This document shows positions 1 to 9,486 of a DNA stretch of 64,000 nucleotides, one piece after another. Numbering within the stretch: position 1 is the stretch's first letter; the number at the start of each line of letters is the position of its first letter. The notes beneath the pieces are model-generated. The model saw nothing but the letters and a program-made list of their open reading frames with translations, made no database searches and had not been told where the DNA came from. Source of the DNA: JAFAGX01 sp963759875 (GTDB lineage Bacteria; Acidobacteriota; Terriglobia; Terriglobales; Acidobacteriaceae); NCBI GenBank assembly GCA_963759875.1, contig CAVXBB010000006.1:1-64000 (forward strand), in the 5' to 3' direction. Both the position numbers and the translations under genes were made by a program.

Positions 1-1191
1 CCAGGAGCCGGCCAGATGAAGTCGCACGATCCGATATCTTACCTCGTCTGTCAGCCTGCGGGCTTCGTCCAGGCATGCGCCCTTCCAAGCGGTGCAGCCA
101 GTGATGCAGAGTTAACCGTTATGCTATAGCGCAGGTTTTCCACGTCGCGTACCTCGAACCCGCACTTTTCTGCGACGCCCAGCATCTTTGCAATCGGCAC
201 AAGTTCACCATCGGGGAAGACGTAAACATCGGTAAAGGAGGCTAGCTGCGCGGCAGGCCGGTTCCCCGCCAGGCCTATGCCGTGATTCAAAAACATGCCA
301 CCCGGCCGCAGAAACGCGAAAGGCTTGTGCGAAATATTCCGGCAGGTTGCATTCGCCCACATGTTCCACCATTCCGACACTCACAACTTTGTCAAAACCG
401 TTCCCGTCATTGAGCTCGCGATAATCGAGCAGTCGCACCTCACAGTTCTCCGCCAATCCTTCCCGCTGGATTCGTTCGCGCGCGTAATCAACCTGCCGCC
501 CACTCAGGGTTATTCCTAGCGCGCGCACTCCATAAGTGCCGTGCCGCGTGAATTATTGAGATCCGCCCCAGCCGCAGCCAATGTCTAGCAACCGTTCTCC
601 CGGTTTCAGGCGCAGCTTCCGGCATATGTGATCCAATTTCTGCTCCTGGGCCGTCTCCAAATCATTATCGGAATCCCGGAAGTACGCGCAGGAGTACACC
701 ATGTTCCGGTCCAGCCAGAGACCGTAAAAATCATTCGACAGGTCGTAATCAGAGGAAGCCGCCTGGCGATCACGGTTCCTGGAATGGGGTGCGCCACTGC
801 TCACTCCGGCGGGCTGTGTCCAGGAGCCGTGGCGGAAGGCGAAGCCAACAGAATGCTGAACAAGCGCAGCATGTCTTTGACGCTCCAATGCTTGTTAAGA
901 AGAAATTCGGCAAGTCGAAAATGGCTTCAATATCGCCGTCGATATCGAAGTCACCGTAATGTAAGCTTCGCCGAGAGCAACCTCGGTGGGCGAGGCTTGA
1001 CCCGGCGCAGAGCGCCAGGATTGTACATTTTCCAGGTAAAGCGGCGAAACTAGTTGCTCTCCGCCGACCACTGCTCGCCGTCCCAGAGCTCGACTACAAT
1101 TCGCGTGGATCGTAATCGGCCAGCAGCTCATAAAGAAGTACAGGGTTAAGCCCGAACCCCAGCTTTCAGTTGTCGATGCTCGCTGTGCCAT
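1..1191 (-). pseudogene. cfa: Cyclopropane-fatty-acyl-phospholipid synthase (frameshifted; 3' end outside window)
   Basis: SAM-dependent methyltransferase that would add a methylene bridge to unsaturated phospholipid acyl chains at the membrane. The family can be read only by changing frame several times. An N-terminal GEAY box lies near 960, then GDFDIDGDIEAIFDL and HWSVKDMLRL. Next come NDFYGLWLDRNMVYSCAYF (near 700), the SAM motif LLDIGCGWGG (near 560-590), the VVSVGMVEHVG loop (near 365-400) and a C-terminal TDEVRYRIVRLHLAG that runs off base 1. An ATG at 1191 is a plausible start. The breaks are mostly single missing bases in short runs, for example GG where GGG is needed near 950 and one C missing near 895. 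Protein-level conservation between breaks is good, so sequencing error is as likely as true decay. Family identity is secure; functional status is not. Confidence 0.8.
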
Positions 1192-1231
1192 CGCGTCCAA
1201 CTCCAGCTGAGCTAGTCATCGCTCATCACTA

Positions 1232-3604
1232 CTACTTAAAGTTTAGCCCTTCCCAGCGCCGGTCGTCCCTCCAACAGAAGGTGAAAAGAATATCTGTATC
1301 AGGCTCTAATGTTCGCGATGGCAAATCCGCGGCATGAAGACCAGTCCTGTATTAACTGTCGGTATCGTGCGTTGCGCGCCTGCCATCTGAAGCTCCAGTG
1401 CACCGTGGCCGGCGCCGGCAACAGAAAGCGCAACTTCTTGCCCTGCGGCATGGTGCGGCACTTGTTGTTGAAGCGCCATTCGCAGTAGGTGGCTTTCGAC
1501 GTTCCACCTGGTAGCGCTGCACGGTCTGCGGCGGCTGGTCGAAAATTTTCCCGTCGCGCAGCGATCGCCGCAGCTTGATGTACTCCGAGTGTGCCCACAC
1601 CAGCGGACACGCCGAACCGGTGGGCTTTCCTCGAACAATTCCCGCTCCGGAATATCCGGTGCATCCCAGACCTGCTCCGGGATCAGGCGTGCCGCCCTCG
1701 GTCGAAAGCTCCATCACTTTCAACAAGTCTTCGGCTGCCTGCGGACGTCCTGCCGCGATTTCGTAATGCGCCCGTTCGCCCGCCAGCAGCGGCCACGGGC
1801 GTCCGATTCCGGTGCCATCGAAAGGCGAGCCGTCTTCATGCTCTCCGTAGCCATCGCCGTTGTAGCGATACCAGCAGGACCTTGCGGCAATTTCACCCTC
1901 AGCAGCGCGTCGATCACTTTGATCGTATTCAGGATTCGCGGATCATCCGCCGCCCGCAACCCAAATCGCACCAGCGCGAGACGCGTCGGGGCTGATCAGA
2001 TGCACCGCCGGCTCCTCACTTTGTCCCGGCGGCCGGTTCTTGATGGGGACAAATCCCTGCGCGGGGAGGCGCGCAGTCCAGTCCCGGCGGCGCAATTCGC
2101 ACGTAGTAGCCCTTCCACTCCGATCTGCCGCGCCAGGTCGGTGTTCTGCGGCGTAAGTCCAGCGTTCGATGTTGTCATTCCAGTTATCCGCCGTCTCGCG
2201 CAGATGTACGCGGCAATGTCTTTCTCTCCCACCGCGTCCGCCAGATCGGCCGCGGCCAGCAGCCCCGAGATTTCCACCGCCAGCGTAAACGGCGAATAGC
2301 CCGCGTCTTCCTCCCAGCGGTCCTGCTGCGTTACCGGGCCATTGCGGACGATGAATCCGGCCGCGCGGCTGAACCAGTGTCCACCAGCGCTTCGAGATCG
2401 CCCAGACAACCGGGGCAGTCCCGGCGCAGCAATCGACCAGCAGAATGGGAAATGCGGCCTCATCCATCTGCATGCCGCTCCAATAGGGACGCCCATCCAG
2501 CCACATGTTCTGCGCCCAATGTCCGTCCGCCTCCTGCGTCGATTCCAGATAGCGAAGGACCCGCACCGCATCGGTCGGCGCCCGCCGCCAGAAATCCAAA
2601 CGCGGTTTCCACCAGATCCCGGGGCCAGACCAGGTGATATCCGCCCAGATCTTCATCGCCTTTGTTGAATCCCCAGGGAATGGAAAGGCTCGCGATCACT
2701 CCTCCCAGAAAATCTTTCGATTCATGCGACCGCAACACCGCGACACTGGCGCGGTACAGATCGCGCTCGCGGCGGGGCTCGTCCAGTTTCAGCAAATTTT
2801 CCTGCCAGTTTTTCCACTGCATGACATAGTGCTGGCGAAGTTCTTCGTAGGATTCGAGCAAGCTGGAGCGCGCCTGTTGTCCGGCCTCTGCCCAGATGCT
2901 GCCGAACCCGAGCGCCAGCACGAACTCCCCGCTGCACGCCGCCAAGTCAATTTCTCCCGTCAGCGCGATGTTTCCGTTTTCCGCCCGGGTGTAGTCCCAG
3001 GTCATACTGGTAATGCTGCGAGAGGTCCTGCCAGCCGTCGGAGTATCCGACGAATCCCACTGACATCTTCTTCCACGGAGTCGAACAGGCGAAGGCCAGC
3101 GCACAGGCGTCGCGCTCGGCGAACAGCATGGGCACGCCCTTATAATCGCCAACCCACCCCGTGTTGCTTGCCCCCAATTGGCCAGATGCGGCGCAAGCAG
3201 AGCATAAAGATGATAGTCGGCGAGCTGCCTTGAAGCGGCATGAAGCGAATTCTCTGCAGCACCACGTTGCGATACGGATCGGTCAACACTTCCTTCTCGA
3301 TGCGGTACCGTCCGTTCAATTCCGTGTTGGTCAGCTCGAAGGCGGGAATGCCCGGCGCGAACGGGACGTTCTCGAACTTGCAGTGACGTTTTTCTTCGGA
3401 GAAATAGCCCTTGCCGTCGGTGACGATCAATCCCATGTCGCGCGTGCACGCCTGATCCACGCGCGGGTAATAAACTTCGTTCAGAATGCCGTGGCTGATG
3501 GTGAACCAAACCCGGCTATGCTGGTTCAAGGCGGTCCCCACGCCAGTCTTGGCGCTCGAAGTCCAGCGCGGCGGAATTCCCGGCCAGCCCGGAGCAAAGC
3601 GTTC
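1232..3604 (-). pseudogene. GH15 glucoamylase-like glycoside hydrolase (multiple frameshifts)
   Basis: Similar to bacterial glucan 1,4-alpha-glucosidase/glucodextranase-like GH15 proteins of about 790 residues, which release glucose from the non-reducing ends of alpha-glucans. The full span fits that length. The N-terminus reads PGWPGIPPRWTSSAKTGVGTALN then SRVWFTISHGILNEVYYP near 3480-3580. The middle has KGDEDLGGYHLVWPRDLVETAFGFLAAGA near 2590-2660. The C-terminal part has KPTGSACPLVWAHSEYIKLRRSLRDGK (near 1550-1630) and ends FTFCWRDDRRWEGLNFK with a stop at 1232-1234. At least four frame changes are needed, and no in-frame ATG is visible before an upstream stop at 3605-3607. It lies just upstream of the broken cfa gene on the same strand. 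Either both genes are decayed or this end of the sequence is error-rich. Confidence 0.78.
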
Positions 3605-3728
3605 TTAACTCACTATGGTCTATTCTCAACTTATGCCTCAACTACACATGACTTCAAATGCTCTGATGTGAAGATGATTCGGGTTGTCACAGCCTGGGGT
3701 AGAATTCGCCATCCTTGATTTGCGCCTT

Positions 3729-4396
3729 ATGTTTCCAAACATCGATGCCGAGCAGTTCGCCGCACAACGCGAGCTGATGGTAAATGCGCAACTGCGTGCC
3801 CGCGGAATTTCTGATGAGCGCGTACTGGCGGCAATGGCCAGCGTTCCTCGTCACGAGTTTGTCGCGGAGGAGTATCGCGATCAGGCTTACGAAGATCACC
3901 CGTTCCCATCGGTGAAGGTCAGACTTTGTCTCAGCCTTACATCGTTGGCGTCATGCTGCAAGCATTAAGTCTGACCGGATCGGAAAAAGTCCTGGAAATC
4001 GGCACCGGCTCCGGTTATCAAACTGCTCTGCTCGCCGAATTGGCACGCGAAGTGTATTCCCTCGAACGTCATGCTTCTCTCGCCCATTCCGCTGAAAGCG
4101 TGCTGCACGCTTTGGGATATCAAGATGTGCACGTCGTAGTGGGCGATGGCAGCCAAGGTTTGGGAAATCATGCCCCATTTGACGCGATTATCGTTTCGGC
4201 AGCCGCGCCACGCGTTCCTCCGGCATTGTTCGCGCAGTTGGTCGAGGGCGGCCGCATGGTAGTGCCGGTCGGCCCCGCTCATGCTCAAGAATTGCAGTTG
4301 GTGCACAAGCAGAACGGCCAAGCTATGATCGAACATCTCGACGCCTGCCGTTTTGTTCCCTTGATCGGCGGTCAGGGATATCAAGAAGGCTGGTAG
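3729..4396 (+). CDS. pcm: Protein-L-isoaspartate O-methyltransferase, one frameshift
   Basis: PCMT repairs isoaspartyl residues in aged proteins with S-adenosylmethionine. The start at ATG 3729 gives MFPNIDAEQFAAQRELMVNAQL, typical of the family N-terminus, followed by RGISDERVLAAMASVPRHEFV. The reading frame breaks at a CCC run at 3905-3907. With one more C the text becomes HPFPIGEGQTLSQPYIVGVM, the family consensus, and joins the second part with the SAM motif KVLEIGTGSGYQTALLAEL. The second part continues through VGDGSQG, FDAIIVSAAA and the end at 4396. The repaired protein is of normal length, about 222 residues. The indel is a homopolymer contraction and most simply a sequencing error. 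It starts about 45 bases before the mqnP gene on the same strand. Confidence 0.88.
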
Positions 4397-4439
4397 CTGC
4401 CGCTGAGCGCCTGGAAACTGAGTCGTCCTTTAAAATCTA

Positions 4440-5306
4440 ATGGTGGCAGTCCTTCACAACCTGCGTGTCACCCTGGAAATGATCAAGTGGGAGCACTCTG
4501 TTTTCGTGCTTCCCTTTGCTCTTTGCGGAGCGATGCTGGCCGCCAACGGCCTGCCATCGTCACACACGCTCGCGTGGATCATCGTTGCGATGGTCACAGC
4601 GCGTTCAGCTGCCATGGCATTTAACAGGCTCGCAGACGCTTCGATTGATGCCGCCAACCCGCGGACACGCACACGCGCTCTGCCCACGGGGACGCTTACG
4701 CCGACTTTCGTGGCGACATTCGTAATTGTTTCTTGTGCGATCTTCGTTTTCGCTGCTTCCCAGCTGAACCGCTTGTCTTTCTTTCTGTCGCCGGTCGCCC
4801 TCGCCATAATTTTGCTCTATTCCTATACCAAACGCTTCACCCGTTGGTCTCATTTGGTGCTGGGGTTCGCAATGGGAATCGCTCCATCAGCGGCATGGAT
4901 CGCGGTGCGGGGCTCGCTTGATCCGCGAATCCTGCTCTTGACTGCCGCCGTGACTTTTTGGGGTGGTGGCTTTGACGTGCTCTACGCCTGCCAGGATTGC
5001 GAATTCGACCGCCAGTCCGGGCTGCACTCGATTCCTCGCCATCTCGGTATCAGCAAATCCCTTTGGGTCGCGCGCGCGTTTCACGTCGCCATGCTGCTCC
5101 TCCTGATCAGCCTAGTCGATGTATTTGGGTTGGGAAAGCTGGCCATTGCTGGGGTCGCGGCTGTGGCTTTGCTTCTCGGCTACGAGCACTCCCTAGTGTC
5201 AGCGCACGATCTCTCAAAACTCAATGCCGCTTTTTTCACCATGAATGGCGTGATTTCGGTCGTGTTCTTTGTATTTATTGCCGGAGACTTGCTGCTGCGG
5301 CATTAA
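4440..5306 (+). CDS. mqnP: UbiA-family prenyltransferase, probable menaquinone-pathway MqnP
   Basis: Integral membrane prenyltransferase of the UbiA family (288 residues, about eight hydrophobic segments). The first Asp-rich motif reads NRLADASIDAANPRTRTRALPTG (residues about 62-85), and the second is DVLYACQDCEFDRQSGLHSIP (about 178-198). Both metal-diphosphate binding sites are therefore intact. UbiA proteins of this subtype, annotated as 4-hydroxybenzoate polyprenyltransferase, act in the futalosine route as MqnP, prenylating the 1,4-dihydroxy-6-naphthoate intermediate. The gene directly downstream is mqnE of that same route, 52 bases away, which supports this reading over a ubiquinone role. 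ATG 4440 is the first start after the pcm stop. Confidence 0.85.
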   Translation: MVAVLHNLRVTLEMIKWEHSVFVLPFALCGAMLAANGLPSSHTLAWIIVAMVTARSAAMAFNRLADASIDAANPRTRTRALPTGTLTPTFVATFVIVSCAIFVFAASQLNRLSFFLSPVALAIILLYSYTKRFTRWSHLVLGFAMGIAPSAAWIAVRGSLDPRILLLTAAVTFWGGGFDVLYACQDCEFDRQSGLHSIPRHLGISKSLWVARAFHVAMLLLLISLVDVFGLGKLAIAGVAAVALLLGYEHSLVSAHDLSKLNAAFFTMNGVISVVFFVFIAGDLLLRH

Positions 5307-5320
5307 CGACACTGTTGAAT

Positions 5321-5336
5321 TGTGACTTGCATCACA
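5321..5336. promoter_or_regulatory. CRP-type palindrome upstream of mqnE
   Basis: The 16-base sequence TGTGACTTGCATCACA matches the CRP consensus TGTGA-N6-TCACA at all ten conserved positions. It lies in the 52-base gap between mqnP and mqnE, 22 bases before the mqnE start. That is too close for classical activation from a promoter downstream of the site, so repression, a leaderless transcript or a role on the upstream transcript should be considered. The binding protein is not encoded in this window. Confidence 0.55.
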
Positions 5337-5358
5337 GGGATGCGTTATCATCAACTCG

Positions 5359-6489
5359 ATGCTGAACCTGCATCCATTTCAGACGGATGACCTGCGGCTC
5401 CGACCCATTCACGACAAGGTTCTCGCGGGCGAGCGCATGAACTGCGATGATGCGCTCAAGTTGTATGCAACTGCCGACATCTTGGCCGTTGGGTGGCTCG
5501 CGAACCACGTGCGTGAACGCCTGCATGGCGATCGAACGTATTTCAATGTTAATCGGCACCTGAATCCCACAAACGTTTGCGTGGCTGCCTGCCGCCTCTG
5601 CGCATTTGGCCGCAAGAAAGATGCGCCGGGCGCTTACACAATGGCTCTCGAGGAAGCTTTCGAGACCGCCGCTTCCGGTTACGACGAAGCGGTCACGGAA
5701 TTTCACATCGTTGGCGGATTGCATCCTGATTTGCCGTTCCAATACTTTCTCGATCTGATCTCCGGGCTGAAACAACGGTTTCCCCACGTTCACCTGAAAG
5801 CGTTCACCATGGTTGAAGTGGCATATCTGGCACGGCGCGCCAAGCTTTCGCTCCGCGAAGCTTTGGAGCAATTGAAAGCCGCCGGAGTGGATTCATTGCC
5901 GGGCGGAGGTGCCGAAATTTTCGCTGATCGCGTCCGTCACATCATTTGCGATCACAAAATTGATGGAGACCAGTGGCTCGAGACCGCGAAGCTTGCCCAT
6001 CAGATCGGGCTGAAGTCGAACGCGACCATGTTGTACGGTCACGTCGAAAACGACGAAGATCGTGTCGATCATCTGCTGAAGTTACGCGCGCTGCAGGACG
6101 AAACCGGCGGATTCCAGACCTTCATTCCGCTGGCCTTCCATCCCGCGAATACTCCTCTGCGGCATTTGCCCACGACCACAGGTATGCTTGATGTGAAGCA
6201 GATCGCGGTTAGCCGTCTGGTCCTCGACAACTTCCCCCATATCAAAGCTTATTGGCAGATGATGACAGCAAAAATCGCGCAGATTTCCTTGCGTTTCGGC
6301 GCCGACGACATCGACGGCACCGTTGTCGAAGAGAAGATCTATCATGATGCCGGCGCTACCACGCCTCAGGGCATGCGTCGTCGGGAGCTACTCCGACTAA
6401 TTCGCGAAGCCGGACGAGAACCCGTCGAGCGCGATACTCTTTATCGCCCGGTTACGCGCACCGAGACATCGGTCACCGTTGCTGTCTAG
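5359..6489 (+). CDS. mqnE: Aminofutalosine synthase, radical SAM (MqnE)
   Basis: Radical SAM enzyme of the futalosine menaquinone pathway that joins the adenosyl radical to the MqnA product 3-[(1-carboxyvinyl)oxy]benzoate to give 6-amino-6-deoxyfutalosine. The radical SAM cluster motif CVAACRLC (CxxxCxxC) is at about residues 73-80. It is followed by AFGRKKDAPGAYTM, the MqnE hallmark EFHIVGGLHPDLPFQYF (about 115-131) and HLKAFTMVEV. The C-terminal half carries GLKSNATMLYGHVE and FQTFIPLAFHPANTPL. At 376 residues it has the normal MqnE length, and the start ATG 5359 gives the expected short N-terminus. The closely related MqnC would differ in the GGLHPDLP region, so MqnE is preferred. Its partner mqnP is directly upstream. 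Confidence 0.9.
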   Translation: MLNLHPFQTDDLRLRPIHDKVLAGERMNCDDALKLYATADILAVGWLANHVRERLHGDRTYFNVNRHLNPTNVCVAACRLCAFGRKKDAPGAYTMALEEAFETAASGYDEAVTEFHIVGGLHPDLPFQYFLDLISGLKQRFPHVHLKAFTMVEVAYLARRAKLSLREALEQLKAAGVDSLPGGGAEIFADRVRHIICDHKIDGDQWLETAKLAHQIGLKSNATMLYGHVENDEDRVDHLLKLRALQDETGGFQTFIPLAFHPANTPLRHLPTTTGMLDVKQIAVSRLVLDNFPHIKAYWQMMTAKIAQISLRFGADDIDGTVVEEKIYHDAGATTPQGMRRRELLRLIREAGREPVERDTLYRPVTRTETSVTVAV

Positions 6490-6565
6490 TATTGTTACTC
6501 GAGCGAAATCCGCCCTGCGCAAAGCGCAAGAAAGATCAAGACCGATGCAGTCGAAGAATAGCTTG

Positions 6566-6585
6566 AATCGCTAACGATTTTTTTT
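6566..6585 (+). terminator. Weak intrinsic terminator after mqnE
   Basis: A short inverted repeat AATCG-CTAA-CGATT is followed by a run of T (eight T in total including the last stem bases). The five-pair, A/T-rich stem is weak but the T tract is clear. It lies 77 bases after the mqnE stop. The rest of the 231-base gap up to 6721 shows nothing recognisable. Confidence 0.4.
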
Positions 6586-6720
6586 CGAGGCTATTGCCAG
6601 AAATCGTGGACCGCAATCCGGCACTTTCTGCATCTTCCGGGTTCATCCGCTCTATTAGCTCAGAGCTGCCGAGGCGCGCTTGTGAGTTCCGCATCCAACC
6701 TCGTGTAATCTGGCGTTTCT

Positions 6721-7440
6721 ATGCGATCCGCAGAGAAACAATCCTCCGCACCAGCAGCGAAGCTGGACCTTGTAAACACCGATGCTTTCATCTTCGTTAT
6801 AGATGGAACCCTCCTAGTGACCAAAGACCTGGTGCATTGGAACGCGTTGCACCAGGCTATGCTGCAAGCCTATGGCGTGGATACCACGATCGAGGGTCTC
6901 TCCTACCACGGCAAAACAGATATCGGCATTCTGCGAATGGCGCTGGAGCGTTGTGGCATTTCAGGCGAGGATTTCGAACATAATTTGCCCGTTGCGCTCA
7001 CCACAATCTGCAGCGAAGTTTCTGCAAATTGCACTCGGATGCAACCGCAAGTTTGCCCGTGTATTCCGGAATTGCTGCAACGCTTACGCAAGCGCCACAA
7101 ACTGCTGGGCGTAGCCTCCGGAAATCTGGAAACGGTCGGGTGGCGCAAAATTCTTGCTGCCGGTCTGCGTGAGTTCTTTTCGTTTGGCTGTTTCGGTGAT
7201 AAGTGCGAAGCACGTTCAGCCATTTTTGATCGCGCGCTGGCAGAGGTGCGAAAATGCTTAGGCGAACGCGCTACGGCTTGTTTTATTGGAGACACGCCAG
7301 ATGACATTCGCGCCGCGCGGCATGTGAACGCGCGCATCATTTCGGTGAGCACGGGGGTCCACAAAGTTGACGAATTAGCGGCGCTGCAGCCGGATGCTTG
7401 TTATCAGTCCTGTGCCGAACTGCTTGCCCGGTTTGCGTAA
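6721..7440 (+). CDS. HAD-like phosphatase-fold protein lacking the catalytic nucleophile
   Basis: A 239-residue protein of the haloacid dehalogenase superfamily with a phosphoglycolate-phosphatase-like layout. Motif I is expected as DxDGT but reads FIFVIDGTLL (about residues 27-36), with codon GTT (Val) where the nucleophilic Asp codon GAT should be. The other motifs look intact: the cap region with YHGKTDIGILRMAL, motif II GVASGNLETVGW (about 135-146), the Lys region after FGDKCEARSAIFDRAL, and motif IV CFIGDTPDDIRAARHV (about 187-202). As written it should not form the phosphoaspartate, so it may be a binding or regulatory pseudo-enzyme, or the base may be a sequence error. A single A/T change separates the two states. 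Substrate unknown. Confidence 0.8.
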   Translation: MRSAEKQSSAPAAKLDLVNTDAFIFVIDGTLLVTKDLVHWNALHQAMLQAYGVDTTIEGLSYHGKTDIGILRMALERCGISGEDFEHNLPVALTTICSEVSANCTRMQPQVCPCIPELLQRLRKRHKLLGVASGNLETVGWRKILAAGLREFFSFGCFGDKCEARSAIFDRALAEVRKCLGERATACFIGDTPDDIRAARHVNARIISVSTGVHKVDELAALQPDACYQSCAELLARFA

Positions 7441-7522
7441 AGGTACTTAGGATTTGGCTCGTGCAAAACGTCCTTGCAGAAGGTAAGTACCTCCAGTATG
7501 GTGAGGCCAATCGGTTCTCGCG

Positions 7523-9298
7523 TTGGATACAGTGAGTAGTTCGGTTGCTTCGCCGCAGAAGTTATCTGTCCTGGTTCGAACGCTGGCCCAGTCGCGGCCG
7601 TATTGGCCGCAATTGGCGGTGATCAGTCTCCTGAGCCTGCTCTCATTACCTCTCACGCTTCTCTATCCTCTGCCTTTAAAAATCGTCGTCGATAGTGCGC
7701 TGGGTGGCAAACCTCTCCCCTCATTGCTGAGTCGACTTTTTCCAGCAGCACGGGGGAGCGAGGCCGCTGTCCTCTGGGCCGTGAGCTTGGTCTTGGCGAT
7801 CGCAGTAGTTGTGAACTTGCAGGGTCTGGCAAGTTGGTGGCTGCAAACTTACGTCGGCGAGAGATTGGTCTGGGATTTCCGGGCCAGGCTGCTCAACCAC
7901 GTGCAGCGGCTTCCCCTTTCCTTGCTGGAGCGCTACGGTGCCAACGACTCTGTGTATCGCATCCAGCATGATGTGCCGGCAATTCAATACGTTCCGATAC
8001 AAGGCTTGATTCCGCTCGTCAGCGCCGTGTTTTCGTTGATTGGCATGGTGTACGTAACCGCCCGAATTGATCTCCTGCTGGCAGTGATCGCCATGACGAT
8101 CACTCCCGTCCTCTTCGGCCTCACACTCGCTTGCAGCCGGCGGGTGCGACTCGGTGCGCAAAGGGTGAAGGAACTGGACAGTAGTGCGATGTCGCTGATC
8201 CAGGAGGTGGTGGGCTGCATTCGCGTGATTAAAGCATTTGGACAAGAAGACCGGGAGCATCGTCGGTTCATCCGCCGTTCGGATAAGCGGCTTGCCAGGC
8301 AGGTAAGGCTCGCGGTGTCCCAGGCAGTATTCAATACCTTAATCGGCCTGACCATCGCAGGAGGCACGGCCCTGGCGCTGTACCTTGGCGTACAGCACGT
8401 ACGCGCTGGGCTCTTGACGATCGGATCGCTTCTGATGGTGATGGCCTACATCGCCCAGATGTACCAGCCGCTTCAACTAGTGAGCACGAAGATCACCGAT
8501 TTGCAGACCTGGATCGCAAGTCTAGAGCGAACTTTCGTTTTACTCGATCAGAATCCCGAGATCGCAGAAATCCCGTGCGCGCTTCCGCTCTCGCGCGCTA
8601 CCGGCTGCTTCGAATTTCGCAATGTGTGCTTTGAGTATGCTGATAGCGGACGCGGCGTTAGAAATATTTCATTCAGCATTCCCGCTGGCTCTCGCGTAGG
8701 AATCGTGGGCGCCACCGGCGCGGGAAAAACCACGCTGCTCAATTTGATCATGCGCTTTTATGATCCGACGCGCGGTCAGGTACTGCTGGATGAAATTGAT
8801 GTTCGCGAATACCGGATCGCTGATCTGCGCCGCCAGTTCGGCGTGGTGCTCCAGGAGCCAGTGCTGTTTGACGCGAGCCTCGCGGAAAACATCGCCTACG
8901 GAAGGGCGGACGCCAGCGACGATGAAATCATCGCCGCTGCCAAAGCCGCTTGTGCCCACGATTTCATCATGAAGTTGCCACGTCGGTACGACACGCCCGT
9001 CGGCGAGCGCGGCGCAAGCCTCTCTGGCGGCGAACGTCAGCGCATTTCCTTAGCCCGCGCATTCCTGCGCAACAGCCCCATCTTGATTCTCGACGAGCCA
9101 ACCAGTTCGGTTGATCTGCAAACCGAAAACTCAATTCTCGACGCCACTGAAAACCTGATGCAGGGCCGCACCACATTCATGATTGCGCATCGCCTCAACA
9201 CTCTTCGCAGCTGCAATGTGATCTTGGTTCTTGAGCAGGGCGAATTGCTTGATGTTCGGGAATCCATCGGCAGCCTGGCGCAGGCGGCTGGAATCTAG
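7523..9298 (+). CDS. ABC exporter, fused permease-ATPase (MsbA/lipid A exporter-like)
   Basis: A 591-residue half-transporter: six hydrophobic helices in residues about 25-320, then a nucleotide-binding domain. Walker A is GATGAGKTT (about 395), the Q-loop region is VVLQEPVLFDASLAENIAYG, the signature is LSGGERQRISLARAF (about 498-512), Walker B is ILILDEPTSSVD and the H-loop is AHRLNTLR. It should work as a homodimer in the inner membrane, exporting a lipid, peptide or drug; the substrate cannot be told from sequence. The start is TTG 7523, the only plausible start before the first helix. It stands alone on the plus strand, converging on tyrS, with two inverted repeat copies in between. Confidence 0.88.
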   Translation: MDTVSSSVASPQKLSVLVRTLAQSRPYWPQLAVISLLSLLSLPLTLLYPLPLKIVVDSALGGKPLPSLLSRLFPAARGSEAAVLWAVSLVLAIAVVVNLQGLASWWLQTYVGERLVWDFRARLLNHVQRLPLSLLERYGANDSVYRIQHDVPAIQYVPIQGLIPLVSAVFSLIGMVYVTARIDLLLAVIAMTITPVLFGLTLACSRRVRLGAQRVKELDSSAMSLIQEVVGCIRVIKAFGQEDREHRRFIRRSDKRLARQVRLAVSQAVFNTLIGLTIAGGTALALYLGVQHVRAGLLTIGSLLMVMAYIAQMYQPLQLVSTKITDLQTWIASLERTFVLLDQNPEIAEIPCALPLSRATGCFEFRNVCFEYADSGRGVRNISFSIPAGSRVGIVGATGAGKTTLLNLIMRFYDPTRGQVLLDEIDVREYRIADLRRQFGVVLQEPVLFDASLAENIAYGRADASDDEIIAAAKAACAHDFIMKLPRRYDTPVGERGASLSGGERQRISLARAFLRNSPILILDEPTSSVDLQTENSILDATENLMQGRTTFMIAHRLNTLRSCNVILVLEQGELLDVRESIGSLAQAAGI

Positions 9299-9305
9299 CC
9301 TCATT

Positions 9306-9368
9306 GTCATCTTGAGCGAAGCTTCGGCTGTCGCTTGCGGCCGCCAATGCGCAGTCGAAACATCCCTT
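9306..9368 (+). repeat. Dispersed TCATCTTGAGCG-type repeat, copy 1
   Basis: The copy begins GTCATCTTGAGCGAAGC, has CTTGCGGCCGCCAATG in the middle and ends GCAGTCGAAACATCCC. Read on the opposite strand, the segment at 9487-9546 has the same landmarks (TCATCCTGAGCG, CTTGCG, GCGGAGTCGAAGGATC), so the two form an imperfect inverted pair. Elements of this kind are frequent between genes in Acidobacteria and other environmental bacteria. Here they separate the convergent ABC exporter and tyrS and could fold as one large hairpin in either transcript. Confidence 0.6.
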
Positions 9369-9486
9369 CTCTCTTGCGCCACTAACAAACACGTCAAAGC
9401 ATTCGCTTGTGAGATCCGACAGGGGTGCGATGTCGGGTTGGGTTTAGAGAGTTCCGTTTGAGGGATTACACTGTCGGCACAATACA

